64,000 nt of DNA from Pseudomonas pseudonitroreducens (GTDB taxonomy: Bacteria > Pseudomonadota > Gammaproteobacteria > Pseudomonadales > Pseudomonadaceae), in the NCBI RefSeq assembly GCF_021603645.1, contig NZ_BQHJ01000006.1, forward strand, positions 62,001-126,000. The letters run 5' to 3'. Below are positions 1-7,854 of the stretch, piece by piece; the stretch's first letter is position 1, and each line of letters begins with the position of its first letter. A program made the position numbers and the translations under genes. A model generated the notes under the pieces. The model made no database searches, had not been told where the DNA came from, and saw only the letters and a program-made list of their open reading frames with translations.

Positions 1-260
1 CCGGTGCCGGCAGCGACGGTGATGGTAGATACATTTTTAGTGGCGGTAGCGAAGGTGTAGCCCAGGCCGAGGGTAGAAACGCCGCTAGTGGCATTTTCGG
101 CAACGGTAGTTTTGGCGGCAGCAGCCAGAACCAGAGCTTCAGATACGCGAGCACGAACGGTGTAGTCCTGATAGGCCGGCAGAGCAATGGCAGCCAGGAT
201 ACCGATGATCGCAACAACGATCATCAATTCGATCAGAGTAAAGCCTTTTTGAGCTTTCAT
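1..260 (-). CDS. pilA: Type IV major pilin PilA (3' end outside window)
   Basis: Reading the minus strand from the ATG at 260 gives [20 protein letters not shown] and continues to the window edge, about 86 codons, so the C-terminal half is missing. The six-residue leader ending in Gly, Phe at +1 of the mature protein and Glu at +5 are the class III (type IVa) prepilin signal cut and methylated by PilD, encoded nearby. The hydrophobic N-terminal helix is followed by the start of the alpha-beta loop. It is the main subunit of the pilus fibre used for twitching and surface attachment. It is divergent from pilB, as in other pseudomonads, and has its own sigma-54 promoter. The variable part of the protein cannot be typed from this fragment. 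Confidence 0.96.
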   Translation of the reverse strand, partial: MKAQKGFTLIELMIVVAIIGILAAIALPAYQDYTVRARVSEALVLAAAAKTTVAENATSGVSTLGLGYTFATATKNVSTITVAAGT

Positions 261-309
261 GTTTCTCTCCAGGATTTTAGACGAGGCCACGAGACCTAAT
301 CACCCTCAA

Positions 310-324
310 GCAGCTTCCATGCCA
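310..324 (-). promoter_or_regulatory. Sigma-54 promoter of pilA
   Basis: On the minus strand TGGCATGGAAGCTGC has the invariant GG, ten bases, then GC, matching the -24/-12 sigma-54 consensus (TGGCAC-N5-TTGC) at nearly every conserved base. It lies about 50 bases upstream of the pilA ATG, with a predicted start near 298. pilA is known in P. aeruginosa to be transcribed by RpoN with the activator PilR, whose gene is in this window at 31109. No PilR site was assigned. Confidence 0.85.
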
Positions 325-486
325 ATTACCCCAGCCCAGCGATATGCCGCTCTTCCAGAGAATCAGGAGACAAACAAATACGAAATTTCGCAGGAAGTGA
401 CATTTTTGGGCAGCCCCTTTAGCCACATTTGGAACTCAAGAGCATCTACGATATAAGGCACACAACTCCTCGTGTGGCCACCTGCA

Positions 487-2190
487 ATGAACGATCAAGT
501 CGTACTATCCGGACTCGCCCGACAATTGGTGCACTCCGAGCTTCTGGACGAAAAGAGCGCCCAGCAAGCTCAACTGCAGGCACAGCGGAACAAATTGTCG
601 CTGGTCACTTACCTTGTGCAGAACAAGCTGGTGAAGAGCCGCCCACTGACAGAGCTAGCGGCGGACCAATTCGGCATCGCTTACTGCGACCTGTCGGGCA
701 TTGATCGAGAAGCAATTCCTAAAGAGTTGGTCAGCGAGAAGCTTATCCGCCAGCACCGGGTGATCCCACTCTGGCGGAGAGGCAATAAACTCTTCGTCGG
801 CTTGTCAGACCCGACCAATCACCAGGCGATAACCGATGTTCAATTCAGCACTGGCCTGACCACCGAAGCCATCCTTGTTGAAGACGACAAGCTTGGCGAG
901 ATGATCGAGAAGGTCTTCGAGAGCGTCTCCGGAGGCCTCGATGACCTCGGCGATGTTGATCTCGAAGGACTGGATATCGAAAGCGGCAACATTGAGCCCA
1001 AGGACGACGGTGTCGGCGAAGCCGCCGACGACGCCCCAGTGGTGCGCTTCGTCAACAAGATGTTGCTGGACGCTATCAAAGGTGGCTCCTCCGACCTTCA
1101 CTTCGAGCCATATGAGAAGGTCTACCGCGTGCGCTTCCGCACCGACGGCATGCTGCACGAGGTCGCCAAGCCGCCTATCCAACTGGCCAGCCGGATTTCT
1201 GCACGCTTGAAGGTGATGGCCGGCCTAGATATTTCTGAACGTCGCAAACCCCAAGACGGCCGCATCAAGATGCGGGTATCCAAAACCAAGTCCATCGACT
1301 TTCGCGTCAACACTTTACCCACTCTTTGGGGCGAGAAGATCGTGATGCGGATTCTCGACTCGTCCAGTGCACAGATGGGCATTGACGCCCTCGGCTACGA
1401 GGAGCCGCAGAAGCAACTCTACCTCGATGCTCTCAAGCAGCCGCAAGGCATGATTTTGGTGACGGGCCCCACCGGTTCGGGCAAAACCGTCTCGCTGTAC
1501 ACCGGTATCAACATTCTCAATACCCCGGACATCAACATCTCCACGGCCGAAGACCCAGTGGAGATCAACCTCGAGGGCATCAACCAGGTCAACGTCAACC
1601 CGCGCCAAGGCATGGACTTCGCCCAGGCCCTACGCGCCTTCCTGCGCCAGGACCCGGACGTGATCATGGTGGGCGAGATCCGCGACCTGGAAACCGCCGA
1701 AATCGCCATCAAGGCCGCCCAGACCGGCCATATGGTGATGTCGACCCTGCACACCAACAGCGCCGCCGAGACGCTGACTCGCCTGCTCAACATGGGAGTT
1801 GCTTCGTTCAACCTGGCAACTTCCACTAACCTCATCATTGCCCAGCGACTGGCACGCAAACTCTGCGCACACTGCAAAAAAGAGCATGATGTCCCGCAGG
1901 AAGCGCTGCTGCACGAAGGTTTCCCGGCAGAAAAGATCGGCACCTTCAAGCTCTACGCACCAGTAGGGTGTGAAAATTGCAAGAATGGATACAAAGGGCG
2001 CTTAGGTATTTATGAAGTGGTTAAAATCACGCCGGCCCTGCAGCGCATTATCATGGAGGAGGGCAACTCCATTCAGATCGCCGAGCAAGCCCGCAAAGAA
2101 GGCTTCAACGATCTGCGCACCTCGGGCCTGCTGAAAGCCATGCAAGGCATTACCAGCCTCGAGGAAGTCAACCGCGTGACCAAGGATTAA
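487..2190 (+). CDS. pilB: Type IV pilus assembly ATPase PilB
   Basis: Hexameric cytoplasmic ATPase that powers pilus extension. The 567-residue protein has an N-terminal MshEN-type domain and a GspE-type secretion ATPase domain: Walker A GPTGSGKT near residue 327, Walker B with VGEIRD near 393, and a tetracysteine zinc site CAHC near 460 with CENC near 495. I chose the ATG at 487 (MNDQVVLSG) over an in-frame GTG at 472 because it matches the usual N-terminus and length of Pseudomonas PilB. It is first in a tight pilB-pilC-pilD run, three bases before pilC. N-terminal MshEN domains in some PilB/MshE proteins bind cyclic di-GMP; whether this one does cannot be told here. Confidence 0.97.
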   Translation: MNDQVVLSGLARQLVHSELLDEKSAQQAQLQAQRNKLSLVTYLVQNKLVKSRPLTELAADQFGIAYCDLSGIDREAIPKELVSEKLIRQHRVIPLWRRGNKLFVGLSDPTNHQAITDVQFSTGLTTEAILVEDDKLGEMIEKVFESVSGGLDDLGDVDLEGLDIESGNIEPKDDGVGEAADDAPVVRFVNKMLLDAIKGGSSDLHFEPYEKVYRVRFRTDGMLHEVAKPPIQLASRISARLKVMAGLDISERRKPQDGRIKMRVSKTKSIDFRVNTLPTLWGEKIVMRILDSSSAQMGIDALGYEEPQKQLYLDALKQPQGMILVTGPTGSGKTVSLYTGINILNTPDINISTAEDPVEINLEGINQVNVNPRQGMDFAQALRAFLRQDPDVIMVGEIRDLETAEIAIKAAQTGHMVMSTLHTNSAAETLTRLLNMGVASFNLATSTNLIIAQRLARKLCAHCKKEHDVPQEALLHEGFPAEKIGTFKLYAPVGCENCKNGYKGRLGIYEVVKITPALQRIIMEEGNSIQIAEQARKEGFNDLRTSGLLKAMQGITSLEEVNRVTKD

Positions 2191-2193
2191 TCC

Positions 2194-3411
2194 ATGGCGG
2201 AAAAAGCATTGAAGAACAGTGTCTTTACCTGGGAAGGCACTGATCGCAAGGGCGGCAAGGTCAAAGGGGAGCTCTCCGGAGTCAACACTGCGCTGATCAA
2301 GGCCCAACTGCGCAAACAGGGGATCAATCCGATCAAGGTGCGCAAGAAGGGCATCTCCCTGCTGAGTGCTGGTAAAAAGATCAAGCCCATGGACATCGCG
2401 CTCTTCACCCGGCAGATGGCAACCATGATGGGTTCTGGCGTTCCGTTGTTGCAGTCCTTCGACATCATTGCCGAAGGCTTCGATAACCCAAACATGCGCA
2501 AACTGGTAGATGAGATCAAACAGGAGGTTGCCGCAGGTAACAGCCTGGCCAACTCGCTGCGCAAGAAGCCTATGTATTTCGATGACCTGTACTGCAACCT
2601 GGTCGACGCCGGCGAACAATCCGGTGCCCTGGAAACGTTGCTGGACCGGGTCGCCACCTACAAGGAAAAAACCGAATCGCTCAAGGCCAAGATCAAGAAA
2701 GCCATGACCTACCCAATTGCGGTAGTCGTCGTGGCAGTGATCGTTTCGTCCATTCTGTTGATCAAGGTGGTTCCGCAATTCCAAAGCGTTTTCTCCAGTT
2801 TCGGAGCAGAACTCCCAGCCTTTACGCAAATGGTAATCGCTCTTTCTGAAGTTCTTCAGGCTTGGTGGTTCGCCTTCTTGATAGGAATATTCGTCATTGC
2901 ATTCTCTCTGCGAGAATTCCACCGCCGCTCGGAGAAATTCAGGGATGGGACAGACCGCACCATCCTCAAATTGCCGATCGTCGGCGATATCCTGTACAAG
3001 TCCGCCGTAGCGCGTTACGCCCGCACGCTGTCAACAACCTTTGCCGCCGGCGTTCCACTGGTCGAGGCGCTTGACTCGGTTTCCGGCGCAACCGGCAACG
3101 TGGTGTTCCGCAACGCAGTGAACAAGATCAAACAGGACGTCTCCTCGGGCACGCAGCTCAATTTCTCGATGCGCACGACTGGCGTTTTCCCGAGCATGGC
3201 CATCCAGATGGCATCGATCGGCGAAGAGTCGGGCTCGCTGGACGCCATGCTCGATAAAGTGGCCAGCTATTACGAGGAAGAGGTCGATAATGCCGTCGAC
3301 AACCTGACCACCCTTATGGAGCCTATGATCATGGCTGTCCTGGGCGTTCTGGTCGGCGGCCTGATCATTGCCATGTACCTGCCGATCTTCCAACTGGGCT
3401 CTGTCGTCTAA
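2194..3411 (+). CDS. pilC: Type IV pilus inner-membrane platform protein PilC
   Basis: Polytopic inner-membrane protein that couples the PilB and PilT motors to pilin insertion. It has 405 residues, the usual length, with two GspF-type domains (about residues 70-195 and 275-395) and hydrophobic segments near 170-195, 220-245 and 375-400. The repeated motif GEQSG in the first half and GEESGSL in the second reflects the internal duplication of the family. Start codon ATG three bases after the pilB stop; the pilD start follows the stop by three bases, so translation is probably coupled. Confidence 0.97.
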   Translation: MAEKALKNSVFTWEGTDRKGGKVKGELSGVNTALIKAQLRKQGINPIKVRKKGISLLSAGKKIKPMDIALFTRQMATMMGSGVPLLQSFDIIAEGFDNPNMRKLVDEIKQEVAAGNSLANSLRKKPMYFDDLYCNLVDAGEQSGALETLLDRVATYKEKTESLKAKIKKAMTYPIAVVVVAVIVSSILLIKVVPQFQSVFSSFGAELPAFTQMVIALSEVLQAWWFAFLIGIFVIAFSLREFHRRSEKFRDGTDRTILKLPIVGDILYKSAVARYARTLSTTFAAGVPLVEALDSVSGATGNVVFRNAVNKIKQDVSSGTQLNFSMRTTGVFPSMAIQMASIGEESGSLDAMLDKVASYYEEEVDNAVDNLTTLMEPMIMAVLGVLVGGLIIAMYLPIFQLGSVV

Positions 3412-3414
3412 TCT

Positions 3415-4287
3415 ATGCCTGTTCTCGAGTTCCTGGCCAGCACTCCGCTGGCCTTTGTTTTGTGCGTGACCCTCCTCGGTCTGCTGGTCGGCAGCTTCCT
3501 CAATGTGGTGATCCACCGTCTGCCGCGGATGATGGAGCTGGACTGGCAGCAGCAGGCGCGGGAGACCCTGGGCCTGCCGGAGGACGAGAAGCGTCCGACC
3601 TACAACCTGGTCCTACCCAATTCCCAGTGCCCACATTGCTCCCACGAGATCAAGCCCTGGGAGAACATTCCGGTGGTGAGCTGGCTGGTTCTGGGGGGCA
3701 AGTGTTCGTCCTGCAAGGCACCGATCAGCAAGCGTTATCCGCTGATCGAGCTGGCCTGTGGCGCGCTCTCGGCCTTCATCGCCTGGCACTACGGCTTCGG
3801 CTGGCAGGCCGGGGCGATGCTGCTGCTGAGCTGGGGCCTGCTGGCGATGAGCATGATCGACGTCGACCACCAGCTGCTGCCGGACGCCCTGGTGCTGCCA
3901 CTGCTGTGGCTGGGCCTGATCGTCAATTACTTCAGTCTGTTCACCAACTTGGGCGATGCGCTCTGGGGGGCAGTGTTTGGCTATCTGAGCCTGTGGTCGG
4001 TGTACTGGCTGTTCAAGCTGCTCACCGGCAAGGAAGGCATGGGTTACGGCGACTTCAAGCTGCTGGCCATGCTCGGCGCCTGGGGTGGCTGGCAGGTGCT
4101 GCCGCTGACCATCCTGCTGTCGTCGCTGGTGGGTGCGGTGCTGGGCGTGATCATGCTGCGCCTGCGCAACGCCGAAACCAGTACGCCGATCCCCTTTGGT
4201 CCCTACCTGGCCATCGCCGGCTGGATTGCGCTGCTCTGGGGTGATCAAATAACCGCGACCTATCTGCAGTTCGCCGGTTTCCGCTAG
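3415..4287 (+). CDS. pilD: Prepilin peptidase / N-methyltransferase PilD
   Basis: Bifunctional inner-membrane aspartyl protease that removes prepilin leaders and methylates the new N-terminus; it also serves type II secretion pseudopilins. The 290 residues show the cytoplasmic zinc site C72-x2-C75 and C97-x2-C100 and the catalytic aspartates D149 (in [11 protein letters not shown]) and D213 (in GYGDFK), the same positions as in P. aeruginosa PilD. About eight hydrophobic segments follow the zinc domain. It is the third gene of the pilB operon. Its substrates here include PilA, FimT, FimU, PilV, PilW, PilX and PilE. Confidence 0.97.
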   Translation: MPVLEFLASTPLAFVLCVTLLGLLVGSFLNVVIHRLPRMMELDWQQQARETLGLPEDEKRPTYNLVLPNSQCPHCSHEIKPWENIPVVSWLVLGGKCSSCKAPISKRYPLIELACGALSAFIAWHYGFGWQAGAMLLLSWGLLAMSMIDVDHQLLPDALVLPLLWLGLIVNYFSLFTNLGDALWGAVFGYLSLWSVYWLFKLLTGKEGMGYGDFKLLAMLGAWGGWQVLPLTILLSSLVGAVLGVIMLRLRNAETSTPIPFGPYLAIAGWIALLWGDQITATYLQFAGFR

Positions 4288-4352
4288 CCTTCTCCCGCGC
4301 CGAGTTTCGTCGGCGCATCTGGACGGCCACCGGGCCGGCTGAAAGGAGAAGC

Positions 4353-4961
4353 ATGAAACCCTGGATCCTCGGTCTCACCGGCGGCATTGGCAGCGGCAAG
4401 AGCGCCGCCGCTGAGCATTTCGCCGCGCTGGGCATACACATGGTCGACGCCGACCACGCCGCGCGCTGGGTGGTCGAGCCCGGCCGCCCTGCCCTGGCGA
4501 AGATCGTCGAACGCTTTGGCGAAGCCGTGCTGTTGCCGGACGGCCAGCTCAACCGTGCCGCCCTGCGCGAGCGCATCTTCAAGGCGGAAGACGAACGTCG
4601 CTGGCTGGAGCAACTGCTGCACCCGCTGATTGGCCAGGAGATCGCCAGCAACCTGGCGCAGGCGCAGTCGCCCTACGCCATCCTGGTGTCGCCGCTGCTG
4701 GTGGAGTCCGGGCAGTACCGCATGACCCAGCGCGTGCTGGTCGTGGATACCCCCGAACACCTGCAACTGGAGCGCACGATGCGCCGCGACCAGGTGTCCG
4801 AAGAACAGGTCCGTGCGATTCTGAAGGCCCAGGCCTTGCGCGACGACCGACTCAAGCACGCCGACGACGTGCTGCTTAACGATGGCGACCTCAGCCACCT
4901 GCACCAGCAGGTCGAGCGTCTGCATCAGATCTATCTAGGCCTGCGTGGAGGACAACCATGA
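4353..4961 (+). CDS. coaE: Dephospho-CoA kinase CoaE
   Basis: Catalyses the last step of coenzyme A synthesis, phosphorylating the 3' hydroxyl of dephospho-CoA with ATP. The 202-residue protein opens with the P-loop GGIGSGKS (residues 9-16) and carries the DADHAAR segment and LLVESG motif of the family. A good ribosome site (AAAGGAGA) precedes the ATG. It sits 65 bases after pilD, a linkage conserved in many gammaproteobacteria, and its stop overlaps the yacG start (ATGA). Confidence 0.97.
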   Translation: MKPWILGLTGGIGSGKSAAAEHFAALGIHMVDADHAARWVVEPGRPALAKIVERFGEAVLLPDGQLNRAALRERIFKAEDERRWLEQLLHPLIGQEIASNLAQAQSPYAILVSPLLVESGQYRMTQRVLVVDTPEHLQLERTMRRDQVSEEQVRAILKAQALRDDRLKHADDVLLNDGDLSHLHQQVERLHQIYLGLRGGQP

Positions 4962-5164
4962 GCCAACCCCTGACCGTGGAATGCCCCACCTGTGGCGCCC
5001 CTGTTGAATGGAACGCCAAGAACGAGTTCCGCCCCTTCTGCTCGCACCGCTGCAAACTGATCGACCTCGGCGCCTGGGCCGCGGAAGAACACGCTATTCC
5101 CGGCGATAATCAGGAAGACGAGCTGTTCTCCGGCGATCTGGAAAAACCGCCGCGCGGGCATTGA
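4958..5164 (+). CDS. yacG: DNA gyrase inhibitor / zinc-binding protein YacG
   Basis: Small protein of 68 residues with one zinc ribbon: CPTCGAP near residues 7-13 and CSHRC near 27-31, spacing C-x2-C-x15-C-x3-C as in YacG. In E. coli YacG binds GyrB and blocks its binding to DNA. The C-terminal third is acidic. It overlaps coaE by four bases and is followed by a rho-independent terminator, so it ends the pilBCD-coaE-yacG unit. Confidence 0.93.
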   Translation: MSQPLTVECPTCGAPVEWNAKNEFRPFCSHRCKLIDLGAWAAEEHAIPGDNQEDELFSGDLEKPPRGH

Positions 5165-5173
5165 GCCGTAAGG

Positions 5174-5203
5174 AAAAAGCCGCCCCGAGGGGCGGCTTTT
5201 TTT
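5174..5203 (+). terminator. Rho-independent terminator after yacG
   Basis: A GCCGCCCC / GGGGCGGC stem with a two-base loop is flanked by an A run on the left and seven T on the right. It ends the pilB-yacG transcript. An almost identical hairpin occurs at 9553-9582. Confidence 0.9.
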
Positions 5204-5228
5204 CGGCCATCTTCTTCAGGCCCAAGCG

Positions 5229-5330
5229 GTCTGGATCTTGTAGGAGCGAGCTTGCTCGCGAATCGCGCGATCACGGCGCCTGCCGGTAAAAGCGTTCGCG
5301 AGCAAGCTCGCTCCTACAGGAAATCCAGAC
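5229..5330. repeat. Paired inverted REP element (GTAGGAGCGAGC type)
   Basis: TGTAGGAGCGAGCTTGCTCG on the left and its reverse complement ending CTCCTACA on the right enclose about 35 bases. Outside these arms GTCTGGAT and ATCCAGAC extend the inverted repeat. Each arm is itself a small palindrome (CGAGCTTGCTCG). This is the REP doublet (REPIN) form common in Pseudomonas; related copies lie at 9445-9524 and 23342-23412. Confidence 0.9.
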
Positions 5331-5341
5331 GAGCGCTGGCG

Positions 5342-5557
5342 TCAGGGACGCATGAAGGCGTAATCCCGCTCGTCATCCAGGTTGTCGGCGAGGAACTGCA
5401 GCTCGTGCGCCAGATCCTCCTGAGTGCGCACCTGGGCGTTGGCGCGCACCACGGCGCTGAGCATGGCGCGCAAGACCATTTGCGGGTCCTGGCCCGCCGC
5501 TTCGGCTTCGATCAGCAGTTCGTGGAGGCGTTGTTCGGCCCAGCTGTGAATGCTCAT
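5342..5557 (-). CDS. Conserved small Pseudomonas protein, function unknown
   Basis: A 71-residue acidic, mostly helical protein. The ATG at 5557 is preceded by AAGGAG at a seven-base spacing, so I preferred it to the in-frame TTG two codons upstream. No membrane segment, cysteine cluster or known motif is visible. The C-terminal half (about residues 45-70) is rich in Glu, Asp and Leu and may form a helical hairpin. I recall a similar short gene at this place next to yacG in other Pseudomonas genomes. Function not assigned. Confidence 0.75.
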   Translation of the reverse strand: MSIHSWAEQRLHELLIEAEAAGQDPQMVLRAMLSAVVRANAQVRTQEDLAHELQFLADNLDDERDYAFMRP

Positions 5558-5664
5558 CGGCAATCTCCTTGCGAATGGGGGGCCAAGCTTCCCTGATCGT
5601 AGGAGGTTCCCGAACTGACCTGGATCAAATCACGCGGACGATGCGGGCGGTCGATGGTCGCGCA

Positions 5665-6354
5665 TCAGCGCGACTCATCATCGTCCTTCCACGGAGCCTG
5701 CAGGTAGCGCGTGCGGTTGAAGGTTTCCAGCCAGTCCGGATAGAAGACCACCAGCCCGGTGACGATGGTGCCGTTGATGAAGGCCTCGGGGAACATGATC
5801 AGCCACAGGTAGCCGATGAAATCCTCGATCCACGGCGGCATCGGGAACAACCCGTCCATCCACAGCAGGCCGAGCCCCAGCAACAGACTGCAGACCGCCG
5901 CCAGTGCCGCCGGGAAAAAACCCGAGCAGAAGATGTAGACGAACAGGTTCCGCGGCTGCCGGCGCTCGACGAGGATCGCCGCCACTTCAGTGATCAGCAC
6001 CGGAATCAGGATCAGCAGGATGCCGTTGACACCGATGGCGGCCCAATCCTGTCGGTCGATCAGGCACAGGCCGATCTGCGCGACCAGCCCGACGATGATT
6101 GCCAGCGGCCAATCCAGCAACAGGGTCACGGCGGTCATGCCAATGAAATGGAAAGACACCCCGGAAGCAAAGTCCCGCCGCACCAGCCACAGCAGGAATA
6201 GTCCGAGCATGGTGCCGAACACCAGGTGCTGGCGGCGAAAATCGCTGACCAGTTCCAGCCACGGTGCGCGCCAGATGGCCCAGGCGACGACGGGCAAGTA
6301 GATCGCCCAGCCGAGCTCAAGGGTTTCTTCGGACAGCAGCTGTGCGGCGATCAC
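5665..6354 (-). CDS. CbiM-like / energy-coupling-factor transporter permease family membrane protein
   Basis: A 229-residue membrane protein with about six or seven hydrophobic helices. The segment HFIGMTAVTLLLDWPLA near residues 73-89 resembles the conserved HxxGM(T/L) part of CbiM-type substrate-binding permeases of cobalt/nickel ECF transporters. No CbiN, CbiQ or CbiO partner is nearby, so the substrate is unknown and transport is inferred only from family resemblance. The GTG start at 6354 overlaps the stop of the upstream gene (GTGA), so the two are translationally coupled. Confidence 0.7.
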   Translation of the reverse strand: MIAAQLLSEETLELGWAIYLPVVAWAIWRAPWLELVSDFRRQHLVFGTMLGLFLLWLVRRDFASGVSFHFIGMTAVTLLLDWPLAIIVGLVAQIGLCLIDRQDWAAIGVNGILLILIPVLITEVAAILVERRQPRNLFVYIFCSGFFPAALAAVCSLLLGLGLLWMDGLFPMPPWIEDFIGYLWLIMFPEAFINGTIVTGLVVFYPDWLETFNRTRYLQAPWKDDDESR

Positions 6355-6815
6355 GGCGTGCCCCGCTCCAGCGCCTGGCGCAGTGCATCTGCCGAGCCGA
6401 AGCTGTGGCTGGCGACGACCTTGCCCTGTTCCAGCTGCAACCAGGTCACCGCATCTGCCGTGGCCGGGAAGCGACTGGCCACGCGCGGCTCGCGGTCGAG
6501 CAGCACGCGATAGGAGTAGTCACGCATGGCGGGGATGGCGAACATGCTCGAGATCGGTGCCGGCATGCGACTGATGTCAGCGACGAAAGCGGCGCCACGC
6601 GACTCCAGGTAACCCTGCGGACGATCCGCCAGAGCCGCTTTTACCAGCTTCGAACCGGCCATGTCGTGGGCGACCAGCAATACCTTCAGATCGGCGTTCG
6701 CCGTGTAGGGTTTGTCGAACTGGTCCAACAGCGTCCAGCCGATGGCTGGCGACTCCTGCGCCGTCGCCAGGCTCGCCAGCACCATCAACAGCAACCCGCT
6801 CAACAGTCGTTTCAC
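6351..6815 (-). CDS. Exported thioredoxin-fold-like protein, function unknown
   Basis: A 154-residue protein with a clear signal peptide: MKRLL, a hydrophobic core, then cleavage near ATA-QE at residues 18-20. The mature part (LLDQFDKPYTANADLKVLLVAHDM and following) has the beta-alpha pattern of thioredoxin-like proteins, but no CxxC pair, so it is not an obvious disulfide oxidoreductase. Homologues are sometimes labelled FAD/FMN-containing dehydrogenase, which I see no motif to support. It overlaps the CbiM-like permease gene downstream and is divergent from the DUF1780 gene. Confidence 0.65.
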   Translation of the reverse strand: MKRLLSGLLLMVLASLATAQESPAIGWTLLDQFDKPYTANADLKVLLVAHDMAGSKLVKAALADRPQGYLESRGAAFVADISRMPAPISSMFAIPAMRDYSYRVLLDREPRVASRFPATADAVTWLQLEQGKVVASHSFGSADALRQALERGTP

Positions 6816-6906
6816 GCTTCCCCCTCAGCCCTGGCATCAACGATTGGCAACAGTCTACACGCGCCTCTGCCACCCGCCCGCGCTTCGCAGCAACTATGCT
6901 TTAGGC

Positions 6907-7536
6907 ATGAACGAGTCCGACTATCTGCGCCTGCTGACGCGCCAGGCGGAACAAGCCAATGACTTCCTCTCCAATGCCCGCAAGTGGGAACGGGAGTGCT
7001 GGGCCTGCCAGCGACTGCTGCAGGCATTGAAGGTGCCGTATCGCCAGGAAGATTTCGTTGCGCCAACCCAGCAGCCGCCGGACGTGCTGTTTCGTGATGC
7101 CACCTTCGAGGTGTTCTTCGTTCTCGACCAGGGCCGCCGGCTCAACGAGGAGTGGAAGGAAGAACTGTTGCGCCGACGCATGGCCCAGAGCATCAACCAA
7201 CTGATCCGCCGTGAGCAGCGGCCGCGACGGATTCCCTGCGCGGAGCTGCAGGCGCGGCTGGCACCGACGCTGCGCAAGAAAGCACACAACTACACCGAGC
7301 GCGGTATCGACCCGCGCGAACTGGACCTGCTCGCCTTCGTCAGCCTCAAGCGCGAGACGCCGGACTTCAACACACCCTTTCCGCCGCCTACCGAGTACCT
7401 GCGCCAGGGTTGGCGCTCACTGTCGGTAGTCGGCCCGACCTTCGCCCGTGTGCTGTTCGCCCACAGTGACGCCCCGGACTTCCTGCGCGGCAGCCTGGGC
7501 CGAAGCATCCTTTTCGACATGGGCGTCGGCCTGTAA
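6907..7536 (+). CDS. DUF1780 family protein (putative endonuclease)
   Basis: A 209-residue soluble protein starting MNESDYLRLL; the reading frame is open further upstream, but this ATG fits family members and the upstream part lacks coding character. The family is restricted largely to Pseudomonas and relatives and is often named putative endonuclease on structural grounds; I cannot identify catalytic residues with certainty. It contains two cysteines in WACQRLLQ-type context and many Arg/Lys residues in the middle (residues 85-130), compatible with nucleic acid binding. Followed after 94 bases by the DUF3094 gene. Confidence 0.75.
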   Translation: MNESDYLRLLTRQAEQANDFLSNARKWERECWACQRLLQALKVPYRQEDFVAPTQQPPDVLFRDATFEVFFVLDQGRRLNEEWKEELLRRRMAQSINQLIRREQRPRRIPCAELQARLAPTLRKKAHNYTERGIDPRELDLLAFVSLKRETPDFNTPFPPPTEYLRQGWRSLSVVGPTFARVLFAHSDAPDFLRGSLGRSILFDMGVGL

Positions 7537-7630
7537 ATAGGCGCTCATGCAATGCTGCATTGATCGGCGGCGCATTGAGAGGCCGCCCAAGCCCTACTAG
7601 AATGCTCGACATTATAAACGGAGGCCGCCC

Positions 7631-7801
7631 ATGCCCAGTCGCCTGAGCCCCGAAGACCAGCAGAAGGTCGATCAGTACCTCAGCTCCCCCGTACACCAGG
7701 TCCAGCGTGCGCCATTCAAGCCCTGGCTGATGATGGGGGCCTTGCTTGCTGTGGTCATCGCCCTGGGTTTGCTGAGCCGCCTCCTGGCCTACCTTGCGTG
7801 A
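7631..7801 (+). CDS. DUF3094 small membrane protein
   Basis: A 56-residue protein with a polar N-terminal half (MPSRLSPEDQQKVDQYLSSP) and a single C-terminal transmembrane helix from about residue 32 to 54. The ATG at 7631 has an upstream purine-rich AACGGAGG site. It fits the DUF3094 family found in Pseudomonas, whose role is unknown. It lies between the DUF1780 gene and ndh and may share a transcript with ndh, 53 bases downstream. Confidence 0.8.
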   Translation: MPSRLSPEDQQKVDQYLSSPVHQVQRAPFKPWLMMGALLAVVIALGLLSRLLAYLA

Positions 7802-7854
7802 GCGCCGTGCCGCCACGGGCCGATACAGGATTCCTTAAGCTATGAGAATGCACC

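Noticed and set aside
5342-5563. TTG start two codons upstream for the 71-residue gene
   Set aside because: AAGGAG is placed correctly for the ATG at 5557 and too near for the TTG.
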